Notes under the pieces: generated by a model
Told to the model about the DNA's origin: nothing
The model's database searches: none
The model's input: the letters and a program-made list of their open reading frames with translations, nothing else
Shown here: positions 45,088 through 53,122 of the stretch, piece by piece
Numbering within the stretch: the first letter of the stretch is position 1
How the letters are laid out: each line of letters starts with the position of its first letter
Origin: Mycobacterium conspicuum
Lineage (GTDB): Bacteria > Actinomycetota > Actinomycetes > Mycobacteriales > Mycobacteriaceae
Assembly: GCF_010730195.1 (NCBI RefSeq)
Contig: NZ_AP022613.1
Location: forward strand, 3,472,001-3,536,000
Length of the DNA stretch: 64,000 bases
Direction: 5' to 3'
Program-made: the position numbers and the translations under genes

Positions 45088-45846
45088 CTACCCGGCCGGC
45101 GCTTTGCCATTTAGGAATGCCACGATCCCGTTCGTGACGGCCACGGCATACCTTGCCCGGCCGTCGGCGCTTTCCATCTGCGCGGCCTCCTCGGCGTTTC
45201 TCATGTTCCCGAGTTCGACCAGAACCGCCGGGTATTCAGCCAAATTCAGGCCGGCGAGGTCGGCTCGGCCGTACAGTCCGTCGGACCCGAGATAGGTGGA
45301 CGGCTGATAGCCGGCGGCAACCAGGGCGTCGCGTATCGCGTGGGCAAGCCGCAGCGCCGGGCCCGACTGGACGTCGTTCAACGGCGGGCTGGAGTAGTTC
45401 ACGTGGAATCCGCGGCCCGATGGGGGTCCGCCGTCGGCGTGGATGCTGACGATCGCATCCGGGTGCATCGCGTTGGCCGCCGCCGCGCGTTCGTCGACGC
45501 AGGGTCCAACGGAGCTGTCGTTGCCGCGGGACAACTGCGTGCGAACGCCCAGTTGATCGAGCTGGGCCTGGATCAATCCGACCACGGCCCAATTGAATGC
45601 GTGCTCGGGATAGCCGTCATTGGTGGCGGCCCCGGACGTCTGGCATTCTTTGGTGCCGCCGCGGCCGTTGTTGACCTGCCGGCTGATCGACGCATCGTTG
45701 ACGGCGTTGTGGCCGGGGTCGAGGAAGACGGCCGCGCCGGCGACGCTTGCCGCGGCCCGCGGTGCCTCGAATGTCGCGGCGACGCCGAGCGCCGCCGGCG
45801 CGACGCCGGCAAACTTCAGAACATCGCGCCTCGACACATCGCTCAC
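45088..45846 (-). CDS. Tat-exported N-acetylmuramoyl-L-alanine amidase, Ami1 paralogue
   Basis: 252 residues from GTG 45846. A twin-arginine signal SRRDVLKFAG starts the protein. The amidase_3 domain shows the zinc motif FLDPGHNAVND, then TKECQTSG, GYPEHAFNW (Glu), SIHADGG and the catalytic VELGNMRN, matching M. tuberculosis Ami1 (Rv3717), which cleaves peptidoglycan stem peptides. The Rv3717 locus is elsewhere in M. tuberculosis, so this is a second copy. The kinase gene follows directly. Confidence 0.9.
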   Translation of the reverse strand: MSDVSRRDVLKFAGVAPAALGVAATFEAPRAAASVAGAAVFLDPGHNAVNDASISRQVNNGRGGTKECQTSGAATNDGYPEHAFNWAVVGLIQAQLDQLGVRTQLSRGNDSSVGPCVDERAAAANAMHPDAIVSIHADGGPPSGRGFHVNYSSPPLNDVQSGPALRLAHAIRDALVAAGYQPSTYLGSDGLYGRADLAGLNLAEYPAVLVELGNMRNAEEAAQMESADGRARYAVAVTNGIVAFLNGKAPAG

Positions 45847-45862
45847 CGCGCGATGGTAGCAA

Positions 45863-46150
45863 TCAGCGGTAGCGCCGACTCGGGAAAAGGTAGTGCATGA
45901 GCTCGGCGCCTTCGGTGCCGTAGATCCCGCGGTCGTCGCCGCGCATGACCCAGTTGTGCTGCCGATCGGCACGCGCGACAAGAGCGGCGCGGCGACGCGC
46001 CTCGGCGGCCCGCCGTTCGTCGTGGTGGCGCACGACGGCCCGCGCGATGAAGAAGGCGACAACCAGTGCGACCGCCGCGAGGATCCACCAGATGAACTTG
46101 ATGATGATCGCGATCAGCAGCAGCAACCCGAATAGCCCACCGAACCTCAT
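45863..46150 (-). CDS. Small membrane protein
   Basis: 95 residues from ATG 46150. A long N-terminal hydrophobic region (about 5-40, FGLLLLIAIIIKFIWW then ILAAVALVVAFFIA) is one or two helices; an Arg/Ala-rich cytosolic helix and YGTEGAELMHYLFPSRRYR follow. I do not recognise a family. First gene of the run into amidase, kinase and methyltransferase. Confidence 0.7.
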   Translation of the reverse strand: MRFGGLFGLLLLIAIIIKFIWWILAAVALVVAFFIARAVVRHHDERRAAEARRRAALVARADRQHNWVMRGDDRGIYGTEGAELMHYLFPSRRYR

Positions 46151-46207
46151 GGCTGGCAAGATACGCAGCCCCTCTGACAAAATCCGCCGGGGCGGCGGCG
46201 TCGGCGC

Positions 46208-46213
46208 TACGCT
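46208..46213 (+). promoter_or_regulatory. Probable -10 element TACGCT of the DUF6636-like gene
   Basis: Six nt before ATG 46220, leaderless pattern; the same hexamer and gap as cbiZ. Confidence 0.5.
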
Positions 46214-46219
46214 CAGCAA

Positions 46220-46633
46220 ATGAGAATCGGGCTCACAGTGCTGGCGACGGCCGCGGCAGCAATCATGCTGGCAGCACCGGCGCAGGCGGATAGCGAATCG
46301 TTTCAATCCCCGTCGGGCAATATCGCGTGCATGTTGGGCGCCGATGGGGTCGCCTGCGATATCAGCGACTACACCTATCAGCCACCGCCGCCGCCGGCGT
46401 GCGCACAACACATTGCCTGGGGCAATCGGTTCGTGCTGGAACCGGGCAAGCCTGCCGCCATCCACTGCCACGGGGATACGCTGCGCCTCCCGGGCGAGCC
46501 GACGCTCGATTACGGTCAGACCGCATCCGCGGGAACGCTGTCCTGCGTCAGCGAGGCCTCGGGCATGCGATGCGCGGATAGCGGCAGCGGGCACTATTTC
46601 CGGGTGTCCCGTGACTCGTATGACCTTGACTGA
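46220..46633 (+). CDS. Secreted DUF6636-like protein
   Basis: 137 residues with a signal peptide cleaved after AAPAQAD (residue 23). The mature part has FQSPSGNIACML near residue 30 and paired cysteines (GVACDI, PACAQ, IHCHG, LSCVS, RCADS), the pattern of DUF6636-type small mycobacterial secreted proteins. Function unknown. Divergent from the small membrane protein, convergent with the TetR gene. Confidence 0.78.
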   Translation: MRIGLTVLATAAAAIMLAAPAQADSESFQSPSGNIACMLGADGVACDISDYTYQPPPPPACAQHIAWGNRFVLEPGKPAAIHCHGDTLRLPGEPTLDYGQTASAGTLSCVSEASGMRCADSGSGHYFRVSRDSYDLD

Positions 46634-46642
46634 CAACGTCTT

Positions 46643-47215
46643 TCAGCCGCAGAACCGCGCGACGAGCAGATCGACGCGCTCGCGCTCGTAGTCCGAACGT
46701 AGCCGGGCGCCGCGGCCCAGGGTGGCCAGCCCGTGCAGCGCGGCCCAGAACACCTCGGTCAGGGAATCCGCGTCCGCGTCCTCGACGACCGCGGACACCG
46801 CCTGGCGCAGCGCGTCGAAGGCGGTCACCAACGCGGCTGGGGTGTCGTCGGCCGCGAAACGCAACGTGGTGCGCCCCGTGAACATCGCGTCGTAGACGGC
46901 GGGGTTGTCCCGGGCGAAGTCGAGGTAGGCGTGCGCGAGCCGGGTCAGCGCAGCGGCGGGGGTGGCGGCGTCGGCTCGCGCGGCGTGTAGCCGGCGGGCC
47001 AGCTCGTCGAAGCCGTCGAGCGCGACGGCGGCGGCGACCTGGTCCATGCCCGAAAAGTGTTTGTAGAGAACCGGTTGGCTGTATTCGATCTCGCTGGACA
47101 GCCGCCGGGTGGTGACGGCGTCCCAACCCTCGGTCTCGGCGAGCCGGCGAGCGGTGTCGACGATCAGCCGATGCCGCGCGGCGCGCTCGCGGGTACGACG
47201 GTCTTCGGTGGCCAT
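46643..47215 (-). CDS. TetR-family regulator divergent from the SnoaL-DUF1772 operon
   Basis: 190 residues from ATG 47215. HTH at about 35-56: AVTTRRLSSEIEYSQPVLYKHF. The long C-terminal domain is of the TetR_C_13-type length. The divergent gene starts 77 bp away with a palindromic operator between them. The -10 TACCAT (47228-47223) is 7 nt from its ATG. It probably represses itself and the SnoaL-DUF1772 pair. Confidence 0.88.
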   Translation of the reverse strand: MATEDRRTRERAARHRLIVDTARRLAETEGWDAVTTRRLSSEIEYSQPVLYKHFSGMDQVAAAVALDGFDELARRLHAARADAATPAAALTRLAHAYLDFARDNPAVYDAMFTGRTTLRFAADDTPAALVTAFDALRQAVSAVVEDADADSLTEVFWAALHGLATLGRGARLRSDYERERVDLLVARFCG

Positions 47216-47226
47216 GCCCAGTATGG

Positions 47227-47284
47227 TAGCACCGCTAGGAACACTAGCGACGCTATTGACGCCTGGTCGGGCAGGGGTTAGCGT
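47227..47284 (+). promoter_or_regulatory. TetR operator and sigma-70 promoter of the SnoaL-DUF1772 operon
   Basis: Palindrome CGCTAGGAACACTAGCG at 47233-47249 with outer TAGC (47227-47230) and GCTA (47252-47255). Directly downstream are TTGACG (-35, 47256-47261), a 17-bp spacer and TAGCGT (-10, 47279-47284), 7 nt before ATG 47292. The palindrome abuts the -35 and covers the core promoter of the divergent TetR. Confidence 0.8.
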
Positions 47285-47291
47285 TGCTAGC

Positions 47292-47690
47292 ATGACTGAC
47301 ACCAGCCGGCACCTCGCCGAGACGTACCTGAGAATGCTCAACGACCACGATCCGGACCTCGTCGATCGCTTCGTGGCCCGCGACTACCGCAATCACAACG
47401 CGTACGTCGACGACGGGCGGGAGGCCAACCGGCAGTTCTGGACCGGGTTCTTTGCGGCATTTCCGGATCTGACGGCGACCATGGAGGATCTGGTCGTCTC
47501 GGGCGATCGAGTGGTCGGGCGCTTCGTGTACCGGGGTACGCATCGCGGCGATTTCATGGGAATTCCCGCCACCGGGCGCCGCGTCGAGATGCGCTCCATT
47601 GACATCTGGCGGGTCGCCGACGACGTGTTCGTCGAACACTGGGATGAGCTGAACACGATGGAGTTCTTTCAGCAGCTCGGTGCGGCATGA
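47292..47690 (+). CDS. SnoaL-like / ester cyclase family protein
   Basis: 132 residues of the SnoaL (NTF2-like) fold: HLAETYLRMLNDHDPDLVDRFVARDYRNHN at the start and the core DLTATMEDLVVSGDRVVGRFVYRGTHRGDFMGIPATGRRVEM with the GIPATG turn common to the polyketide-cyclase group. Substrate unknown. ATGA overlap with the following membrane gene. Confidence 0.85.
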   Translation: MTDTSRHLAETYLRMLNDHDPDLVDRFVARDYRNHNAYVDDGREANRQFWTGFFAAFPDLTATMEDLVVSGDRVVGRFVYRGTHRGDFMGIPATGRRVEMRSIDIWRVADDVFVEHWDELNTMEFFQQLGAA

Positions 47691-48157
47691 TCGAGCTCGC
47701 CAAAGCCGCCGCGCTTTTCGCGGTCCTGGGCACCGCCGTGGTCTTTGGCACCGACGTGTTCTGCGCGCTCGTGCAACGACCGGCACTGGCGTTCGTCGAC
47801 GACGGGGCGCTGGTGGCCGTGATGGGCCACGTGCATCGCTATGGTGATCGCCGCATGCCGATTCCGGGCGTGCTCGGGCTGCTCGCCGCGGCGGCCAGCG
47901 CCGCACTCGCCGCCGCGGCCGGCCGCTGGACGGTGGCCACCCTTGCGGGCACCGCGCTGGCGTTGTTGCTGGTTTGGCTCACGCTGTATTTAACGGTGAG
48001 CGCACCCATCAATCGGCAGCTCACCGCCGCCGCGCGAGACCGCGTGGTACCCGCGAATGCGCGTGTCCTGCAAGCTAATTGGGATCGTGTGATCACTGCG
48101 CGTGCGGCGCTGCAGGGCTTGGCGGTTTGCGCGCTATGCGTCGCGCTGATCGCCTGA
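47687..48157 (+). CDS. DUF1772 (anthrone-oxygenase-like) membrane protein
   Basis: 156 residues with four hydrophobic helices and the DUF1772 signature: an early FGTDVFCALVQRPAL segment, HVHRYGDRRMPIPG and, later, NRQLTAAARDRVVPANARVLQANWDRVITARAALQG. It overlaps the SnoaL gene (ATGA). Fungal members oxidise anthrones, and an operon with a SnoaL-type protein fits quinone or polyketide chemistry, but that is inference. Confidence 0.82.
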   Translation: MIELAKAAALFAVLGTAVVFGTDVFCALVQRPALAFVDDGALVAVMGHVHRYGDRRMPIPGVLGLLAAAASAALAAAAGRWTVATLAGTALALLLVWLTLYLTVSAPINRQLTAAARDRVVPANARVLQANWDRVITARAALQGLAVCALCVALIA

Positions 48158-48201
48158 GCCCACAGTTGTCGCTGGTTATAGTGCCCTAAGGACGTAATGT
48201 C

Positions 48202-48227
48202 GCCGCCGTCGACATTTAGTCGGCGGC
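48202..48227. terminator. GC-rich hairpin after the SnoaL-DUF1772 operon
   Basis: GCCGCCG (48202-48208) and CGGCGGC (48221-48227) form a 7-bp stem with a 12-nt loop, without a U-tract. Possible terminator or regulatory element ahead of the DUF732 gene. Confidence 0.4.
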
Positions 48228-48295
48228 TAACTCCGCGTTCACTTCGAGCGATTAACCAGAGCACCGGCAGTTCATTTCAGTGGGGGGATCTGAAG

Positions 48296-48619
48296 ATGAG
48301 GAAGCGCCTATTCATAGCTATCGCCGTCGCCTTGGTTGGCCCGCTGGGAGCGGTGTCGACGGCTCATGCCGACAGCAACGACACCAAGTTCCTGGCGGCC
48401 ATGAAGTCGGAGGGCATCACCGACCATGTGTCGGCTCAACACGCAATCGAGGCCGGTCATAGCGTCTGCCAAAAACTCGATGGCGGTGAGACGCCCACGC
48501 AGGTGGCCAGTGACGTGTTGAACAGCAGTTCCATGCCGGCCTACCAAGCCGGTTACTTCGTCGGCGCGAGCATCGACGCCTACTGCTCGCAGTACGCGGC
48601 CAAGGCCGGCGGCCACTAA
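48296..48619 (+). CDS. Secreted DUF732 protein
   Basis: 107 residues from ATG 48296. Signal peptide ends AVSTAHAD (about 26). Mature DUF732 domain: DTKFLAAMKSEGI, GHSVCQKLDGGETP, YFVGASIDAYCSQY with a disulfide-capable Cys pair. Typical small mycobacterial exported protein, function unknown. Its stop overlaps the convergent MPT64-like gene. Confidence 0.85.
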   Translation: MRKRLFIAIAVALVGPLGAVSTAHADSNDTKFLAAMKSEGITDHVSAQHAIEAGHSVCQKLDGGETPTQVASDVLNSSSMPAYQAGYFVGASIDAYCSQYAAKAGGH

Positions 48620-49305
48620 GCCAGCATGGCGGCAAGCTCGGCGCGTGGTACCGGGACCTCGAATTCACCGTCGGCGTGCGAAAGCAGTTGTCCCTGGCCG
48701 AAATAGAAGGTCACCGCGTCGTCGGTGATGGCGAAATTTTGGTAGTTGCTGACGTCGAGCCCGCCGTTCAGCGTCGGCGGTGTTGCTGAGCCCGAACGCT
48801 TTTGGGCCGCGCGCTGGACCGCCGGATACACGACGTCCAGCGGATTGGTGCCCGGCTTGAACAGGGTGTCGAAGGTGATCGGGGCGCGCTTGGTCAGGTC
48901 GTAGTTGAACGCCTTGAACCAGCTGACCGGGTGGGGTTCGGCGTCCTGGCCCATCCGCAGCACCAGGCTCTGCGTGCCGGCCGATCGGTAGGTTTCCCCC
49001 TGCGCTATCAGTTGATACGGCGCGCCCCAATCGCGCGCAGCGGGCAACTGGGCGAACTTGACGAAGTCGTCGCGCGTCTGCATCAGATAGTCGGCCACCG
49101 GCTGTTGGTCGGGGTAGTCGACCGGAAAGCCGAAGTCGATCTTGTAGGTGGCGGTAGCGCTGCGCACGTGGCAAGTCTGGCCGGGGTCGACCGTTCCGCC
49201 GAGTTGGTCGCACGCCGACTGGGCTGCGGAGGTCCCGGTGGCAAACCAGCTGACCAGCGCGCTGGCCGTGATCGCTGCTAGGCCGATCCTGCATCGGTCT
49301 CGCAT
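48616..49305 (-). CDS. Secreted MPT64-family protein (DUF3298/RsiV-like)
   Basis: 229 residues from ATG 49305. Signal peptide to about residue 28 (TSAAQSA). The mature domain follows MPT64 (Rv1980c) closely: CDQLGGTVDPGQTCHV, then SFPVDYPDQQ-type segment (here FPVDYPDQQPVADYL), TRDDFVKF, HPVSWFKAFNYD, ITFDTLFKPGTNPL, VSNYQNFAITDDAVTFYF. MPT64 is a secreted antigen; its biochemical role is unknown. Divergent from the lectin-like lipoprotein. Confidence 0.85.
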   Translation of the reverse strand: MRDRCRIGLAAITASALVSWFATGTSAAQSACDQLGGTVDPGQTCHVRSATATYKIDFGFPVDYPDQQPVADYLMQTRDDFVKFAQLPAARDWGAPYQLIAQGETYRSAGTQSLVLRMGQDAEPHPVSWFKAFNYDLTKRAPITFDTLFKPGTNPLDVVYPAVQRAAQKRSGSATPPTLNGGLDVSNYQNFAITDDAVTFYFGQGQLLSHADGEFEVPVPRAELAAMLA

Positions 49306-49413
49306 CAGCTTCACCTCGAGTCCTAGGGTCGGCATTTCCGGCAAACAAAAGACAGCACACCAAACCTGCCTCATTCTTATTCCAGTTGCGTCCAAATGGC
49401 AGGAGATTCAGCG

Positions 49414-50619
49414 ATGAAGTCCACCCTTTTGATCGCCTTCACCGCAACCGTGGGCATCGTCGCCTCGGGCGTGACGGGGTGCGCATCGAAGCAGACGGCC
49501 AGCACGGGTGCGTCGACGACGCCGACCGCGTCCTTGGTTGCGCCCGGCGCATGGCAAACGCAGGACCTGAGCGCGCTGACCAACGCTCCGGCGGCTGCCC
49601 TCGGCGGCATCGCCGGCTACATCTCCCAGCCCGACAACACTCAGCACGTGCTCTACGCCAACACGGCGGGTCACATCGTGGACCTGTCGCGGGACGGCAT
49701 CGGCTGGCACTTCAAGGATCTCAGCGCGGCCGCCTCCGCTCCGCTCTCGAGGTTGGACGTCGCGGGATACGCGTTCCAGCGCGCCCAACACGCGGTTTAT
49801 CTCAGCACCGAACATCACATCGAAGACCTGTGGTGGGATCAAAGCGGCACCCATGTGGAGGATCTGACCGCACTGACCGGTTCCCCGCTGTCGAGCGACG
49901 CGATCACCGGGTACGGCTTTGAGGGTCAGGGCACCCAGCACGTGTTCTATCGCGGTTGGCCCGACGATCAGCTCCACGAACTGTGGTGGGATGCAAAGGG
50001 CTGGCACTATAACGATCTGGCCGCGGTCACCGGTTCGGTCATGGTGGACCTCGGTAGCCACCCGGAGGGCTACGTGTTCCAGGGCACCCAGCACGTGTTC
50101 TACCGGGATGAGGGTGCCGGACATATGCACGAACTGTCGTCGGACGCCAACGGCTGGCACAACAACGACCTGACCGCAGCGACCGGCGCCCCGCCGTCGA
50201 TCGGCGGGTTCTTCTCCGCTTACCCGTTCGCGGCGCAGGGCACCCAGCACGTGATCTACAAGAGCTATCCCCTGGAGGGCACCCACCTGCGGGAGTTGTG
50301 GTCGGATCACTCCGGTTGGCACACGGACGATTTGACCGCGGCGACCGGGGTCGCGGGCTCGCCGTGGTCAGTGTCGGGATATGCCTTTGAAGCCCAGGGC
50401 ACCCAGCATGTGATCGTGGACGACAACAAATTCGACGAGCTGTGGTGGGACCGCAACGGCTGGCACCTGGATGATTTGACCGCCGCCACCGGTGCGCCGG
50501 TCTCGGGCGGCAACGGACCGATCGGCTATGTGGTGGACGGCACGCAGCATGTCATGTACGCCGGCCGCAACGACAAGCACATCCACGAGTTATGGTGGGG
50601 CCCCAAGGCTTCGGGCTAG
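49414..50619 (+). CDS. Lipoprotein with seven-repeat lectin-like beta-propeller
   Basis: 401 residues from ATG 49414, fixed by AGGAG at 49401-49405. Lipobox VTGC near residue 19. From about residue 50 seven repeats of 47-54 residues share the pattern GTQHVxY, HxxELWWD, GWHxxDLTAATGAP. The seventh lacks the GWH strand, and the N-terminal GAWQTQDLSALTNAP supplies an equivalent, which is the closing strand of a seven-bladed propeller. The Trp/His-rich blades recall fucose-binding AAL/PVL-type lectins. Surface sugar binding is inferred, not shown. Confidence 0.78.
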   Translation: MKSTLLIAFTATVGIVASGVTGCASKQTASTGASTTPTASLVAPGAWQTQDLSALTNAPAAALGGIAGYISQPDNTQHVLYANTAGHIVDLSRDGIGWHFKDLSAAASAPLSRLDVAGYAFQRAQHAVYLSTEHHIEDLWWDQSGTHVEDLTALTGSPLSSDAITGYGFEGQGTQHVFYRGWPDDQLHELWWDAKGWHYNDLAAVTGSVMVDLGSHPEGYVFQGTQHVFYRDEGAGHMHELSSDANGWHNNDLTAATGAPPSIGGFFSAYPFAAQGTQHVIYKSYPLEGTHLRELWSDHSGWHTDDLTAATGVAGSPWSVSGYAFEAQGTQHVIVDDNKFDELWWDRNGWHLDDLTAATGAPVSGGNGPIGYVVDGTQHVMYAGRNDKHIHELWWGPKASG

Positions 50620-51120
50620 TTAGCCGAGCTTTTCCAGGCGGAACGGCATGGTGATCACCAGCGCCTTGTTCACCCCGCAGGCACCGCTGTCCCCGACCGT
50701 CTTATCGAAACCGGCGAGGACCGTCGAATCCCAAGAGATCCAACCCCTTTCGTCCACCGGGTAAAACCGGTAGATCTGGTGTCCGGTGCGGGCGGAGCCG
50801 TCCGGGCAGGGCTGCCAATTGGGAATGTCGCGCTTGACGACCCACTCGCTGCCGTGAATGCTCGTGTCCGCGCTCCAGCCTTGATCACTGGTGACCCACC
50901 CGGTGCATTCGACCGGCGTGCTACAGGTGGTGTTGATCGTCCAGGTGCTGCGGACGCTGGCTTCGTCGTGGTAGATCTCGTTGGTTTGCGCCCACTGACC
51001 GTTTGACAGCGCGGCGTAGGTCCCGTTGAGTCCCCACTCGCCGGACGCGTCCGCCGGCGGTGCGCCGACGGCGAGGATCCCCACCAAGATCCCGCTCGCG
51101 ACCGCCGCCATCCGCCTCAC
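50620..51120 (-). CDS. Secreted protein of unknown function
   Basis: 166 residues. Signal peptide ending APPADASG (about residue 26). The mature part starts GEWGLNGTYAALSNGQWAQTNEIYHDE and has cysteines (TTCSTPVECTGW, QPCPDG, GACGVN). It resembles a family of small mycobacterial exported proteins with the GTYAALSNG opening. The stop adjoins the lectin-like stop with no gap. Confidence 0.75.
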   Translation of the reverse strand: MRRMAAVASGILVGILAVGAPPADASGEWGLNGTYAALSNGQWAQTNEIYHDEASVRSTWTINTTCSTPVECTGWVTSDQGWSADTSIHGSEWVVKRDIPNWQPCPDGSARTGHQIYRFYPVDERGWISWDSTVLAGFDKTVGDSGACGVNKALVITMPFRLEKLG

Positions 51121-51130
51121 CGTGCACCAG

Positions 51131-52408
51131 CTAAGCGGTGGGGGTGAATTGGAGGTGGAGCTCGGTCAGCCCCCGCAGGATGTAGGTCGGAACATAGGTG
51201 TAGCGGCGGTGGTCCGCGGGTCCGTGTTTGGCCTCGTTGGCGCGAATGTCGGTCATGCGGTCCAAGATTCGCTCGATCGAGATCCGGCCTTCGACGCGGG
51301 CAAGCGGCGCGCCGGGACAGGTGTGTGCGCCGCGCGCGAACGCGATGTGTTCCCGGACGTTGGGCCGGTCGAGCCGGAATTCGTGTGGGTCGTCGAAGCG
51401 TTGGGGATCGCGGTTGATCGCCCCCGGGGCGACCATCACGGTGGTGCCGGCGGGGATGTCGACGCCACCCACGCACGTCGACTTGCGGGCGAGCCGGTAG
51501 GTGGTCTTGACCGGGCTCTCCATCCGCAGGGTTTCTTCGATGAACGCCGGGATGAGACTGTGGTCGTCGCGCAGTGTCTGCTGCAAATCCGGCCGGTCGC
51601 AAAGGATTCGCAACGCCGCGCCGAGCAGCTTCGCGGTCGTCTCCTGACCGGCCCCGAACAAGAACGTGGCCGTGCGCACGACATCGACGACCTCCGGCGT
51701 CGATCCGTCGGGATACTTCGCGCCCGCGAGATCGCTCAGCACGTCGCCGCGCGGTTCGCGACGCCGGTCTTCGATGTAAAAGTGGAACTTCTCGTCGAGG
51801 AAATCCAGCGGGTTGATCGCGGCGGGATCGTGCTCGAGATTACCTACGGTATGCGAATTCCCAAACACGGCACGGAATTCGTCGTGATCGGCTTCCGGAA
51901 CGCCGAGCAGGTTGGCGATGGCAAGCAGTGAGTACGGCTTGGAATACGCTTCGAGGAACTCGCATTCGCCGCTCTCGACGAACTCATCGAGCTGCTGATC
52001 GGCGAGCCGCCAAAGGAATTCCTGATTCTCCTTCAACCGCGCGGGCGTCAACAGCCGGCTCAACACCGATCTCGCCCGGGTGTGTTCCGGTGGGTCCATC
52101 GTCACCATGTGTTTGTGCAGCGGCAACTTCGTGCGATGCTGCTCGACCTGAGCGCTGATGTCGTCGCCGGACGGTTCGAACGGCAGCGGCGGGAACGGGC
52201 CGCCCACCGCGATGCAGCTGGAGAACGAGTCGATGTCCTTGTATAAGGACATGGCTTCGTCGTAGCCGGTGACGGCGACGACGCCGTGATGCGCCTCGCG
52301 CACGACCGGCGCCTTGCCGCGCAGATAGTCGAAATACGGCTGGGGATCGGGGACGAGCGACGGATCGGTGAAGAAATCGATGGAGTCGAATTCGCTGTTT
52401 TCGGTCAT
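51131..52408 (-). CDS. Cytochrome P450
   Basis: 425 residues from ATG 52408. I-helix FLFGAGQETTAK, ExxR in EETLRME, and the haem loop FARGAHTCPGAPLARVE. Family not assigned; it resembles mycobacterial P450s of the CYP189/142-like lipid class in layout, without certainty. The ATG overlaps the stop of the upstream TetR gene, so expression is coupled to that regulator. Confidence 0.92.
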   Translation of the reverse strand: MTENSEFDSIDFFTDPSLVPDPQPYFDYLRGKAPVVREAHHGVVAVTGYDEAMSLYKDIDSFSSCIAVGGPFPPLPFEPSGDDISAQVEQHRTKLPLHKHMVTMDPPEHTRARSVLSRLLTPARLKENQEFLWRLADQQLDEFVESGECEFLEAYSKPYSLLAIANLLGVPEADHDEFRAVFGNSHTVGNLEHDPAAINPLDFLDEKFHFYIEDRRREPRGDVLSDLAGAKYPDGSTPEVVDVVRTATFLFGAGQETTAKLLGAALRILCDRPDLQQTLRDDHSLIPAFIEETLRMESPVKTTYRLARKSTCVGGVDIPAGTTVMVAPGAINRDPQRFDDPHEFRLDRPNVREHIAFARGAHTCPGAPLARVEGRISIERILDRMTDIRANEAKHGPADHRRYTYVPTYILRGLTELHLQFTPTA

Positions 52409-53061
52409 GCCCTCACCCCCAACGCGGTCTGGCAGAACTGCCACAGGTTTTCCTTGGTCGCATTCAAGTCGTCGCCGGTCTGTGTCGCGTAGGCGTAGTA
52501 GTGGTTGACCGCGCGCAGGAGTTCGACGACGAACCAGGCATCCGATTCGGGGTTGCGGGGACGCAGCAACCCGGCGTCCGCGGCGTGGTTGATCTCCTTG
52601 AGTAACAGGTCCACGAACGGCCTTTCGGCCTCGGCAAGCTCTTTGGGGAAGATGCGGTGCAGGTGCCAGTGCATGGCGACGGTGAACCGCATGCCGGCGG
52701 CGCGGCGGCTATCGCCGTCGAAGATTTCCAGCGGCGCGGTGATGTAGAACCGCAACCGGTCCAGGGGGTCGGCCATCTCGGCGGCGGCGCGGCCCCATCG
52801 CTCGCAGGCCTCGGTCATCGCGTCGCCGATCACGGCCAGCAGCAGCTCGTCCTTCGATGCGAAGTAGCGGTAGAAGGTCTGCAGTGCGACGCCGGCCTCG
52901 GCGACCAGTTCCTGGGTGGTGAAATCGTCCTTCACCAGGATGAGTCGCCGCGCGGCGTCGAGCATCAACCTGACCTGGTTGGCGATGCGGGTGCGGGAAC
53001 GCTGCACGGCGGCTGACCGATCGACCGCGCGCTCGACCCACGACTCGGATGGAACCGTCAC
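52405..53061 (-). CDS. TetR-family regulator, paralogue of the one at 59236-59898
   Basis: 218 residues from GTG 53061. The DNA-binding region FTTQELVAEAGVALQTFYRYF is nearly identical to that of the second TetR, and the C-terminal domains also align (HRIFPKELAEAERPFVDLLL). A near-palindrome AGAACGATATTCT lies at about 53089-53101 upstream. It is coupled to the P450 (ATGA). Confidence 0.9.
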   Translation of the reverse strand: MTVPSESWVERAVDRSAAVQRSRTRIANQVRLMLDAARRLILVKDDFTTQELVAEAGVALQTFYRYFASKDELLLAVIGDAMTEACERWGRAAAEMADPLDRLRFYITAPLEIFDGDSRRAAGMRFTVAMHWHLHRIFPKELAEAERPFVDLLLKEINHAADAGLLRPRNPESDAWFVVELLRAVNHYYAYATQTGDDLNATKENLWQFCQTALGVRA

Positions 53062-53122
53062 AGCGACTCCTCAACGCTAGTAACAGTAGAACGATATTCT
53101 GCCGAATCTAAGAGCACAACTC

